Assembly: GCF_001563225.1 (NCBI RefSeq)
Contig: NZ_CP014206.1
Location: forward strand, 2,542,001 to 2,606,000
From: Pseudodesulfovibrio indicus
GTDB taxonomy: Bacteria > Desulfobacterota > Desulfovibrionia > Desulfovibrionales > Desulfovibrionaceae
DNA length: 64,000 nucleotides
Direction: 5' to 3'
Shown here: positions 55,031 to 62,770 of the stretch, piece after piece
Layout of the letters: each line of letters starts with the position of its first letter
Numbering within the stretch: the stretch's first letter is position 1
Notes under the pieces: model-generated
What the model saw: only the letters and a program-made list of their open reading frames with translations
Told to the model about the DNA's origin: nothing
The model's database searches: none
Program-made: the position numbers and the translations under genes

Positions 55031-55912
55031 TTGACCCCGACAAATCCCTTTCCCGTCGTCATCGTCACCGGGCTCTCCGGTTCCGGGAAGTCCACCGCCC
55101 TCAGGGTGTTCGAGGACCTGGGATTCTTCTGCATCGACGGGCTGCCCTGCGAGATGTCGCCCAAGCTGGCGGACCTGATCCTCAAGTTCGACACCAAGTA
55201 TCGCGGGTTGGCGCTCGGCATGGACCTGCGCCAGTTCGAGTTCGTCAACGGCTGGGACGAGGCGTTGCAGGGATTCGCCGATCTCGGCATCCTGCCCCAG
55301 GTGGTCTACCTGGAGGCCAAGATGGGCGAGCTGGTGCGGCGCTATGCCACCACGCGGCGGCCCCACCCGTTGGAGAGCCGCAACCTCGGCCTGGAGCAGG
55401 CGCTCGAGATGGAGCGCGAGCTGCTCGAACCGGTCCGCTTGGCCGCGGCCCTGGTCATCGACACCACGCATTATTCCATCCACGACCTGCGCCGGGTGAT
55501 CCAGACCAAGTGGTCGGCCATCGAGGAGGCGGGGAAGGGGATGCGCGTTCATATCATCACCTTCGGCTTCAAGTACGGCGTGCCGTCCGAGGCTGACCTG
55601 GTCTTCGACCTCCGCTTTTTGCCCAACCCCTATTTCGACGAGAACCTCCGGCCCCTTTCCGGCCTGGACAAGGCGATCTCCGATTACGTCCTGGACAACC
55701 CGGTGGGGGAGGGGTTCATGCAGCACCTGCTCGATTTTCTGACCTACACCCTGCCGCTCTATGCGGACGAAGGGCGGTACCGGATCACCCTCGCACTGGG
55801 CTGCACCGGAGGACGCCACCGGTCCGTTTCCGTGGCCGAGTCAGTGCTGGCATCCCTGAAGAAAAAAGGGTATACGGCAACGATTGAACATCGACACATG
55901 GAACTCGGCTAG
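55031..55912 (+). CDS. rapZ: RapZ/YvcJ-family RNase adapter, nucleotide-binding
   Basis: 293 residues. Walker A GLSGSGKSTAL near 16-26, DLGFFCIDGLPCEM, YLEAKMGELVRRYATTRRPHPL, FGFKYGVPSEADLVFDLRFLPNPYF and GCTGGRHRSV are the family signatures. In E. coli RapZ binds sRNA to control GlmS. Start taken at TTG 55031: no ATG is in frame near the conserved N terminus, and upstream sequence belongs to ptsN. Confidence 0.93.
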   Translation: MTPTNPFPVVIVTGLSGSGKSTALRVFEDLGFFCIDGLPCEMSPKLADLILKFDTKYRGLALGMDLRQFEFVNGWDEALQGFADLGILPQVVYLEAKMGELVRRYATTRRPHPLESRNLGLEQALEMERELLEPVRLAAALVIDTTHYSIHDLRRVIQTKWSAIEEAGKGMRVHIITFGFKYGVPSEADLVFDLRFLPNPYFDENLRPLSGLDKAISDYVLDNPVGEGFMQHLLDFLTYTLPLYADEGRYRITLALGCTGGRHRSVSVAESVLASLKKKGYTATIEHRHMELG

Positions 55913-55914
55913 AC

Positions 55915-56352
55915 ATGGCGGCACAGACTGAAAAGAAGAACGTTCCCATCGGCGTAGTCCTGGTCACCCACGGCACACTCGGCGAGACCCTGCTCAGGGC
56001 CGCGGAAATGGTCATGGGTGCGCAGGAAAACTGCATCGCCATCGGCGTGGACGTGAACAAGGGCGTGGACGAGACCCTGGAGGCCGTGCGCAAGGCGATC
56101 CAGTCCGTGGAGAAGGGCAACGGCGTCGTGGCTCTGACCGATCTCTTCGGCGGTTCGCCCACCACCATGTCCCTGTCATTGATGAAGTCCGAGAACCTGG
56201 AGGTCATCACCGGGGTCAACCTGCCCATGCTGGTGGCCACCCTCCAGTCCCGCACCATGAAGCTGCCCGCACTGGCCGAGAAGGCCATGGAAGCAGGGCA
56301 GCAGGGCATCAAGGTCGCAGGGGCGATGCTGCGCAGAAAAGCAAAAAAGTAG
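55915..56352 (+). CDS. PTS mannose-family IIA component
   Basis: 145 residues, ManX-IIA fold. The phospho-acceptor His is in VLVTHGTLGETLLRAAEMVMG (about 20), and ALTDLFGGSPTTMSLSLM follows. ATG 55915, two nt after the rapZ stop. IIB and IIC follow; no IID, EI or HPr is in the window, so a regulatory role cannot be separated from transport. Confidence 0.88.
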   Translation: MAAQTEKKNVPIGVVLVTHGTLGETLLRAAEMVMGAQENCIAIGVDVNKGVDETLEAVRKAIQSVEKGNGVVALTDLFGGSPTTMSLSLMKSENLEVITGVNLPMLVATLQSRTMKLPALAEKAMEAGQQGIKVAGAMLRRKAKK

Positions 56353-56353
56353 G

Positions 56354-56827
56354 GTGCCCGCCGTGTTTCTCGTTCGCATAGACAACCGCCTGATTCACGG
56401 CCAGATCATCGAAACATGGCTGCCCTACACCGGAGCCAAGTCCGTCATCGTCGCCAACGACGACCTCGCTCACGACATTCTCCAGCAGGAGATCATGTCC
56501 CTGGCCATCCCCCAGACCGTGGACAGCACCTTCGTCTCCGTGGACGAGGTCCAGGGCGTGGTGGCCGGTTCCGCAGGCGATTCCGCCGAGCCCGAGGCGA
56601 TCATTCTCTTTTCCAGCTGCGCCGACGCCCGGCGCGCCTTTGATTCCGGCTTCGGTTTCCACGTGCTGAACATCGGAAACGTCCACTACAGCCCCGGCAA
56701 GCGGCAGATATCCCCCAGCGTGGCCCTGTCCGTGGAGGACGAGAGCTGTCTGCGGCACCTGAACAGGAAGGGCGTGGAGCTCGACTTCCGCTGCGTTCCC
56801 AACGACCCGGTGCAGGTGAGGTTCTGA
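56354..56827 (+). CDS. PTS mannose-family IIB component
   Basis: 157 residues. FLVRIDNRLIHGQIIETWLPYTGA gives the canonical IIB start with phospho-acceptor His near 15; NIGNVHYSPGKRQISPSVALS is the later signature. GTG 56354 start. Its TGA overlaps the IIC start codon by one base (TGATG). Confidence 0.9.
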   Translation: MPAVFLVRIDNRLIHGQIIETWLPYTGAKSVIVANDDLAHDILQQEIMSLAIPQTVDSTFVSVDEVQGVVAGSAGDSAEPEAIILFSSCADARRAFDSGFGFHVLNIGNVHYSPGKRQISPSVALSVEDESCLRHLNRKGVELDFRCVPNDPVQVRF

Positions 56828-57530
56828 TGTCCGCGCTGCTGTTGCATCCGCTGGCCTGGTTTGCGGGGGTCGCTTTTTTTTTGCCCTCTTCTCCCTGTGC
56901 CGCACGGCCTTAAGCCTCGGACTGCTTGAGCGCCCCCTGGTTGTCGGCTTCTTCTGGGGCGCGGCCACCGGAGAATACACCACCAGCCTGTACATCGCCA
57001 TTTTCTTCGAGTTGTTCTGGCTCGACCTCATTCCGGCCGGGACGTACATCCCCCCGCACCTGACAGCCGCGACCTTCTCGGCCTTGACTCTGTCCACCTA
57101 TTTCGGCCTGGACCAGCCCTCCAAGATCATGCCCGTGCTCTTCGCCAGCATGCCGCTGGCCTGGCTCGGGGCCAGGTTGGAAGGGTGGTTGCGCGATCGG
57201 GAACAAGCCAGTTACAACGCCATGCTCAACTGGGCGCGCAATCCGCGCTCCATGCACACCCCTGGGACCATCATCCTGCGCTCCATGGGCAGGAACCTGT
57301 TTATCAACTGGGGCGTGTTTTTCGCTGCCGTTTTCACGCTCAAACTGTGTTTTCAGCTCTTTTACGACCTGTATCCCACCGCTTTTTCCCATCTGGGAGT
57401 GACCTGGGCGCATTTGTGGGTCGCCGCGTCCCTCGGCGGCCTCATGGCGCTGCGCCAGAAACGGGCGTATGTCGTTCTCGCAACGGGCATTCTTATTTTT
57501 GTGCTTTTCTTGCTTTGGCCGCGCTTTTAG
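56827..57530 (+). CDS. PTS mannose-family IIC component, frameshifted
   Basis: Polytopic membrane protein. ATG 56827 opens SALLLHPLAWFAGVAFF, but the frame is lost in the nine-T run 56874-56882. The rest (LFWLDLIPAGTYIPPHLTAATF... to LFLLWPRF) is in the next frame. One more T restores a 234-residue EIIC-like protein. As it stands the gene is broken. A slippage-prone T9 tract could equally be a sequencing miscall or phase-variable. Confidence 0.78.
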
Positions 57531-57549
57531 CTTGGCAGTCGAAGATGTT

Positions 57550-57565
57550 TGTGATATTCGTCACA
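57550..57565. promoter_or_regulatory. CRP/FNR-family (HcpR-like) site before ppaC
   Basis: TGTGATATTCGTCACA: perfect TGTGA-N6-TCACA dyad, 60 bp before the ppaC start codon. A CRP-family regulator such as HcpR is known to use this kind of dyad in Desulfovibrio. Confidence 0.5.
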
Positions 57566-57624
57566 TTCTATTTTGAACGGATGTATCCCTTGTTATATGG
57601 ATAATTCAATTAGGAGGACTTGAT

Positions 57625-58545
57625 ATGGCTATTTTGGTTGTTGGACACAAAAACCCCGATACCGACACTGTCGCTTCCGCGATTGCTGCCGCCGACCTGT
57701 ACACCAAGCGTGGCATGGACGCCAAGGCCGTCACCCAGGGCGAAATCGCTCCTGAGACCGCCTTTGTTCTCGAGAAGTTCGGCTTTGCCGCTCCCGAGAT
57801 CGTCGCCGACGCCACCGATCAGAAGATCATCCTGGTGGACCACACCGACATTTCCCAGACCATCGACAACCTGGACAAGGGTGAGCTCGTGGCCGTCGTC
57901 GACCACCACAAGCTGGGCGACGTCACCACCCCCGGTCCCCTGGAAATGTGGGTCTGGCCCGTGGGCTGCACCGGCACCGTCCTGAAGTCCATGTACGACT
58001 TCTACAACGTCGAGATCCCGGCCAACGTCGCCGGTATCCTGCTCTGTGCCATCCTGAGCGACACCGTCATGTTCAAGTCCGTCACCTGCACCGACGCCGA
58101 TAAGGATGCCGTCGCCGCCCTGGCCAAGATCGCCGGCGTCGCCGATGTCATGGCTCTGGGCATGGAGATGTTCAAGGTCAAGTCCGCCGTTGACGGCGCT
58201 TCCGCCAGCGACCTGGTCTTCCGCGACTACAAGGACTTCGACATGTCCGGCAACAAGGTCGGCATCGGCCAGCTGGAAGTCGTGGACCTGTCCATGCTGG
58301 ACGCCCACAAGGCCGCCCTGCAGGCCGAGATCGAGAAGGTCAAGGCCGATGGCCGCCACTCCGTCTTCCTGCTGCTGACCGACATCATGAAGGAAGGCTC
58401 CGAGATGCTCATCGCCTCCGACGATCCGGCAGTGGTCGAGAAGGCCTTCGGCATCGCCACCAAGGGCGAGCCCGTCTGGCTGGACGGCGTCATGAGCCGC
58501 AAGAAGCAGGTCGCCCCCAACTTCATCAAGGCCTTCGAAGGCTAA
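57625..58545 (+). CDS. ppaC: manganese-dependent inorganic pyrophosphatase (family II)
   Basis: 306 residues, DHH superfamily. GHKNPDTDTVASAIA (His and Asp ligands, about 7-21), LVDHTD and VDHHKLGD, and C-terminal SRKKQVAP with substrate-binding Arg/Lys. It hydrolyses PPi, pulling ATP sulfurylase forward during sulfate activation. AGGAGG precedes ATG 57625. Own promoter region with a CRP-type dyad. Confidence 0.96.
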   Translation: MAILVVGHKNPDTDTVASAIAAADLYTKRGMDAKAVTQGEIAPETAFVLEKFGFAAPEIVADATDQKIILVDHTDISQTIDNLDKGELVAVVDHHKLGDVTTPGPLEMWVWPVGCTGTVLKSMYDFYNVEIPANVAGILLCAILSDTVMFKSVTCTDADKDAVAALAKIAGVADVMALGMEMFKVKSAVDGASASDLVFRDYKDFDMSGNKVGIGQLEVVDLSMLDAHKAALQAEIEKVKADGRHSVFLLLTDIMKEGSEMLIASDDPAVVEKAFGIATKGEPVWLDGVMSRKKQVAPNFIKAFEG

Positions 58546-58575
58546 GCTGAAGCTTACTGATTAGTGCGCAAAGTC

Positions 58576-58611
58576 AGGCCCGCCAGCGTTGTGCTGGCGG
58601 GCCTTTTGTTT
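58576..58611 (+). terminator. terminator after ppaC
   Basis: AGGCCCGCCAGC - GTTGT - GCTGGCGGGCCT, then TTTGTTTTTTT. Perfect 12-bp stem. Confidence 0.92.
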
Positions 58612-58629
58612 TTTTGGGGGGAACGACGG

Positions 58630-59847
58630 CTATTGCCTGAAGGCGTGGACCACGTGGACCGGGTCGCTGACGCCGCGGGTCTCCAGGAAGTGGCGGTCGG
58701 CCTGGGGCCGCCAGTCGTTGCGCACGCTTTCCGCGCCCATGGGACCGCCGAACCCCGCCTCTTCCAGCAGTTGCAGCAGATATCCCACGCGTTCGAACTC
58801 ATGCAGTTCGGTCCAGCCGCGCGTCGTCTTGGTGGGGAACCAGCGATTGGAGACGCCGATCAGGATCACGCCGCCCGGCACCAGGCGTTGGGCGGCCTCC
58901 CTGAGTACGGCCACGGGGTCGGCCAGGTATTCGACGGACAGGCTTACGACCACCGCGTCAAAGGGACCGGAGAGGGGGATGGCCGGGTCCAGGTTCAGAT
59001 CGTGGACCGCGATCTCCGCCAGGGCCGTGTTGGCCTCCATCTCCTCGCGATTCATGCCCAGGCCGGTCACGTCGAGCTCAAGGCCGCTCGGCAGGTGGGA
59101 CTGCACGCTGCTCATCAGGTCGAGAACCTTCATCCCGGATTCGAGGAACCGGCCGTACATGGCCGCGAGATTGTCCCCGGCAGTGTCGTCCACATGGCCC
59201 ACGAAGCGCGGCGCGGCATAGAAACGGCCGTCATCCTCGTCGTCCCTGTCCAGGAATCCCGGGGTAATGAATTCGGTCGGGCCGTTTGGCGAACGCGCCT
59301 GCATGCCCGGGCCGTTGTCGCACAATTCCTCGCCCCAGTGGTAGAGTAGGCCGCCGGTGTCGGACACCTTGTCCTGAATCGACTGGATGGCCGCCTCCAA
59401 GGAGAACGGAAAGCGGGCGAGGGGGTGGTTCAGGTCCACGGTCATGGCGTCGCCGTTCACGGCCAGCACGCGGGCCGGGGTCATGGTGCCTGGATACACG
59501 CCGGCCAGCCCGGAGAACAGGCCCAGGGGATAGAACCGGCCGGGGTGCGGAAGGATGCGTCTGCCGTTGACGGATACGGACCGGAAACGGCGGGTGTCCA
59601 GTTCCCTGACCAGGCCGTCGTTGTACGCCGGGACCAGCGTTCCCGGGGCAAAATCCAGGCTGATGGATTCCCCCTCGGTTTTTCCTTGGAGGCCTTCCTT
59701 GAGGCCGGACGGAAAGATATCCCTCCAGGCGTTGACCCGGCGGGCCGTTATGCGGTCCTTGAACCGTCTGTTTCCATCGTTCCAGGTGAGAGCCAATTCC
59801 AAAGTAGCCAACGAGTTACTTCCGAATCGAGTCACATGTTCCTTCAA
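58630..59847 (-). CDS. SlyD-like PPIase domain fused to SAM-dependent methyltransferase
   Basis: 405 residues. The N-terminal part (about 1-140) resembles FKBP/SlyD-type proteins: GESISLDFAPGTLVPAY and VLAVNGDAMTVDLNHPLA (compare the SlyD flap). The C-terminal part (about 215-405) is a class I methyltransferase: GMKVLDLMSSVQSHLPSGL, then DLNLDPAIPLSGPFDAVVVSLSVEYLADP and LVPGGVILIGVSNR. No signal peptide. The methyl acceptor is unknown. The fusion itself is unusual to me. Confidence 0.75.
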   Translation of the reverse strand: MKEHVTRFGSNSLATLELALTWNDGNRRFKDRITARRVNAWRDIFPSGLKEGLQGKTEGESISLDFAPGTLVPAYNDGLVRELDTRRFRSVSVNGRRILPHPGRFYPLGLFSGLAGVYPGTMTPARVLAVNGDAMTVDLNHPLARFPFSLEAAIQSIQDKVSDTGGLLYHWGEELCDNGPGMQARSPNGPTEFITPGFLDRDDEDDGRFYAAPRFVGHVDDTAGDNLAAMYGRFLESGMKVLDLMSSVQSHLPSGLELDVTGLGMNREEMEANTALAEIAVHDLNLDPAIPLSGPFDAVVVSLSVEYLADPVAVLREAAQRLVPGGVILIGVSNRWFPTKTTRGWTELHEFERVGYLLQLLEEAGFGGPMGAESVRNDWRPQADRHFLETRGVSDPVHVVHAFRQ

Positions 59848-60059
59848 TGCTCACTCTGAATTGAGTTCAAAGGTTGTCGTGCGGGGCCATTGGTCCATTT
59901 CAATACATAAATCGCGGTTCAGCCCCAGGCAACCCCTGACTTCCTTTCAAAGGAGTCGTGGATATTGCGGCCTGGGGTGGTTTGTGGTGTATTGTCATGA
60001 CGTGAAAATTGTATCCGGCCTCTGCCGGTTCCCGTAACAGCATACCCGGAGTGAATTTC

Positions 60060-60482
60060 ATGAAAAGAATCCTTGTCGCTTTGATCCTGTGCTGCCTGCT
60101 CGCCTCCACCGCATTTGCCGGGGAGCCGAAGCGAGTGTTCACCAGCGTGACCACCGATGACGTGAACAAGGCCGCAATGGCCATCAAGTTCACCCACAAC
60201 ATCATGAAGAACAAGGGAGTGAAGGCGACGTTGTTCTTCAATGTCTATGGGGTGCTTCTGGTTAACGACAACATCCCCTCACCGATTTATCCTTCGGGCC
60301 AGTCCATCCAGGACCTGGTCAAGGCGTTCATTGCGGACGGCGGGGTGGTCCTGGCCTGCCCCATGTGCATGAAGAACGTCGGCGGAATGACCAAGGCCGA
60401 CCTGATGGCCGGCGTCCTGTCCGATGAAGGGGCCGGGGTGAATGCTGCGGTCCTGCCGGACACCCTGGCGCTTTCCTATTAA
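60060..60482 (+). CDS. exported DsrE-family protein
   Basis: 140 residues with a cleavable signal peptide (MKRILVALILCCLLASTAFA). The mature part has a DsrE-like fold: KRVFTSVTTDDVNKAAMAIKF, a VKATLFFNVYGVLLV strand, and GGVVLACPMCMKNVGG, whose CPMC pair is a likely redox or persulfide site. Exported homologues are probably in the periplasm. GGAG precedes ATG 60060. Confidence 0.82.
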   Translation: MKRILVALILCCLLASTAFAGEPKRVFTSVTTDDVNKAAMAIKFTHNIMKNKGVKATLFFNVYGVLLVNDNIPSPIYPSGQSIQDLVKAFIADGGVVLACPMCMKNVGGMTKADLMAGVLSDEGAGVNAAVLPDTLALSY

Positions 60483-60487
60483 AAAAA

Positions 60488-60514
60488 GAAGGGACGGCGA
60501 CAAACCGTCCCTTC
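60488..60514 (+). terminator. hairpin after the exported DsrE gene
   Basis: GAAGGGACGG - CGACAAA - CCGTCCCTTC, directly after the stop codon. No T tract follows, so termination strength is uncertain. Confidence 0.6.
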
Positions 60515-60530
60515 CAGGAGATGACGAAAA

Positions 60531-60555
60531 AGCCCCTGCCACGACGGCAGGGGCT
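60531..60555 (-). terminator. terminator of dapA
   Basis: AGCCCCTGCC - ACGAC - GGCAGGGGCT; on the minus strand followed by TTTTTCG. 8 bp past the dapA stop codon. Confidence 0.9.
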
Positions 60556-60562
60556 ATGAACA

Positions 60563-61444
60563 TTACAAAAGACCCGCGTTTTTCAGCACGGCTGCCAGTT
60601 TGGGTTTGTTCTCGTCCTGCAGGGGGACGATGGGCAGACGGAACTGGGCGTCCTTGAAAATACCCATCATGGCCAGGGAGGTCTTGACCGGGATGGGGTT
60701 GGTCTCCATGAACATGGCGCGGTTGACAGGGGCCATCTTGAGGCTCAGCTCGATGGCTTTCTCGTGGTCCTTGTCGAAAAAGGCCTTGCACATGTCGCTC
60801 ATGGTCTTGGGCATGATGTTGGAGATGACGGAGATGACGCCGACGCCGCCCACCGCGAGCAGGGGCAGGACGGTGAAATCGTCGCCGGAGAGCAGCTGGA
60901 AATCACGGCCGCACTGTTCGACCACCTCGGCGCACTGGCAGAGGTTGCCGGTGGCTTCCTTGACCGCGATGGCTTCGGGCACCGCGTCCTTGATCATCTT
61001 CAGGGTGGACGGCAGGCAGTTCAGGCCGGTCCTTCCGGGCACGTTGTAGATGACCATGGGCATGGAGGCCGCATCGGCGATGGCCTTGAAGTGGGCCACC
61101 AGGCCGCCGGGGGTCGGCTTGTTGTAGTAGGGGGTGATCTGCAGGGCCGCGTCCGCACCGGCCTCCTTGGCCAGTTTGGTCAGCTCGATGGCCTCCTTGG
61201 TGGAGTTGGAGCCGGCGCCCGCGATGACGGGAACGCGGCCTTTGGCCTGCTCCACGCAAATTTTGATGACCTTTCCCTGCTCGGCGTGGGTCATGGTCGC
61301 GGCTTCGCCGGTGGTGCCGCAGGGCACCAGGCCGTCGATTCCCTGCTCGATCTGCCATTCAATGAAATCGCGATAGGTGGATTCGTCCACCTCGCCATCC
61401 CTGAACGGCGTCGAGAGAGCGGTAAATGCTCCTCTTAATTCCAT
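60563..61444 (-). CDS. dapA: 4-hydroxy-tetrahydrodipicolinate synthase
   Basis: 293 residues, (beta/alpha)8 lyase. GAFTALSTPFRDGEVD, VPCGTTGEAATMTHAEQ, PYYNKPTPGGLVAHF and NVPGRTGLN with the Tyr residues, and the Schiff-base Lys in AIAVKEATGNL. First committed step to lysine and diaminopimelate. ATG 61444 gives six bases from AGGAGG; the ATG at 61450 is too close. Confidence 0.96.
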   Translation of the reverse strand: MELRGAFTALSTPFRDGEVDESTYRDFIEWQIEQGIDGLVPCGTTGEAATMTHAEQGKVIKICVEQAKGRVPVIAGAGSNSTKEAIELTKLAKEAGADAALQITPYYNKPTPGGLVAHFKAIADAASMPMVIYNVPGRTGLNCLPSTLKMIKDAVPEAIAVKEATGNLCQCAEVVEQCGRDFQLLSGDDFTVLPLLAVGGVGVISVISNIMPKTMSDMCKAFFDKDHEKAIELSLKMAPVNRAMFMETNPIPVKTSLAMMGIFKDAQFRLPIVPLQDENKPKLAAVLKNAGLL

Positions 61445-61492
61445 TGTCATCTCCTCCTGAAGTATGGATGCATCGGAAGGGCCCTGTCGGGA

Positions 61493-62356
61493 TCAATCCC
61501 CGAACATGGCGTCGACTTCCGGGTTGTCCTTGATCGTGTCGTTCATGCCTATGGAAGAAGTCTTATAGTTCGTCACTTCCTTCCACGCAAATGAATTCTC
61601 TCGTTGAGGCCACTGGTAGACGGCCACCTCGACCAGGGAGCGCCCCTTGTCGTAGGGGCGGACCCACAGCGCACGCCCGTCGGCCAGGATGCGCCCGTTG
61701 ACCCCTGCACCGGACCCGCTGCCGAGCAGGATGTCTGGAACCGATTCGGCGCGGGCCTGGAGGTAGGCGTTTTCCGCCACCCAGCCCCAATCGCACAGTC
61801 CGATGAGCAGATCCACCCCGTCGCGTTCCTTTTGAATCCTGGCCGACAACCTGCGGATGAGGTCGTCCGAGGGTTGATCCTCGTCGAGGCCAAGGGAAGG
61901 GAAGCGAAGGAAGCCGACCTTGCGGCCGCCGTCAACGGGGATGACCGTGTAGGGCTCTTCCCGGGCGGTCTTCTGCCAGGGCCAGGCCGGGATGGAGTCG
62001 GCTCGCAGGGCTTCGGCCTCGGCCGGGGAGAGCAGCCCCACGTCATAGCCCATGAAGCCGAACGCCTTGTTCATGGCCGCCATGGTCTCGGCCAGCCCCG
62101 GGTTGCCGCCCGGCCGCAGAAATTCATAGGCACCGGAAACAAGCAACCTGGGAGAGTCCGTTTTATGAACGTCAAAAAAATACGTGGCCCGACGGGCCAG
62201 TCCACCGAGGGTGCGACCGCCTCAGGTGGGACATGGCTTCACCGTGCCAAACGTATTCGCCGAATAAAGGATGGTCAGAACAGAGCCCTGTGCGTGGGCA
62301 ACGCCGCACACAGGGATACAGACCGCCAACAAAAGGCAGTATATGAGCCGTCGCAT
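61493..62356 (-). CDS. UshA/metallophosphatase-like exported protein with in-frame TGA (candidate selenoprotein)
   Basis: Reading through the TGA at 62224-62222 gives 287 residues. ATG 62356 begins a signal peptide (RRLIYCLLLAVCIPV, cleavage after AHA). Then GSVLTILYSANTFGTVKPCP, T, TGA (residue 45), GGRTLGGLARRATYFFDVHK. The GGLARRAT segment is a landmark of the UshA/5'-nucleotidase metallophosphatase domain. The TGA falls where the context gives Cys-Pro-Thr-X-Gly-Gly. A hairpin at 62185-62199 could be a SECIS. The usual metal ligand motifs (TNDxHG, DAGD) read SANTFG and SGAYEF, so normal catalysis is doubtful. Start codon is one nt after the HU stop. Alternatives: pseudogene or base error. 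Confidence 0.7.
62185..62199 (-). promoter_or_regulatory. SECIS-like hairpin 3' of the in-frame TGA
   Basis: On the minus strand UGGCCC - GUC - GGGCCA: a 6-bp perfect stem with a 3-nt loop starting with G. The loop begins 28 nt after the UGA. The published bacterial SECIS model wants a 4-16-bp stem, 3-14-nt loop with G in the first two positions, 16-37 nt after UGA, and all of these are met. GC-rich genomes form such hairpins by chance, so this is supporting evidence only. Confidence 0.55.
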
Positions 62357-62357
62357 C

Positions 62358-62633
62358 CTATTGGTTGATGAATTCCTTCAGCTCTTTGCCGGGACGGAAA
62401 AAGGGAAGTTTCTTGGGCTTGACCTGGACCACGGTACCGGTCTTCGGATTGCGCCCGGTGTACCCTTCGTAGTCCTTGATCTTGAAGCTGCCAAAACCCC
62501 GAATCTCCACGCGGTCGCCTTCCAGGAGTGCTTCCTTGATGGAGTCCACGAAGGCGGAAACCACCTTGGTAGCCTCGTCTACGTGCATTTTTTTCTGTTC
62601 TGACAGAGCCTTGATCAACTCGCTCTTATTCAT
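62358..62633 (-). CDS. HU/IHF-family DNA-binding protein
   Basis: 91 residues. MNKSELIKALSEQ, VEIRGFGSFKIKDY and GRNPKTGTVVQVKPKKLPFF give the HU/IHF fold with the beta-arm Pro. Bends DNA as dimer. Strong ribosome-binding GGGGGAAC region upstream. Its stop is one base from the ATG of the TGA-containing gene, so the two are translationally coupled. Confidence 0.93.
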   Translation of the reverse strand: MNKSELIKALSEQKKMHVDEATKVVSAFVDSIKEALLEGDRVEIRGFGSFKIKDYEGYTGRNPKTGTVVQVKPKKLPFFRPGKELKEFINQ

Positions 62634-62770
62634 GATGTTCCCCCTGAAACATACGTTGCCCGCAGGTTCCGTTATTGGTCCTGTGAGGTAACAAAAAAGA
62701 AATCTATCCAGAAATTCTCACTAACTATGCCGAAAAATAACTCTTTTCGTCAACAACTATTTGATAAATT

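Noticed and set aside
61604-62368. 254-codon plus-strand frame over the TGA-containing gene
   Set aside because: It is the exact codon-by-codon antisense of the read-through frame, has no ribosome-binding site and no signal or motif. The minus frame has a signal peptide and a known domain landmark.
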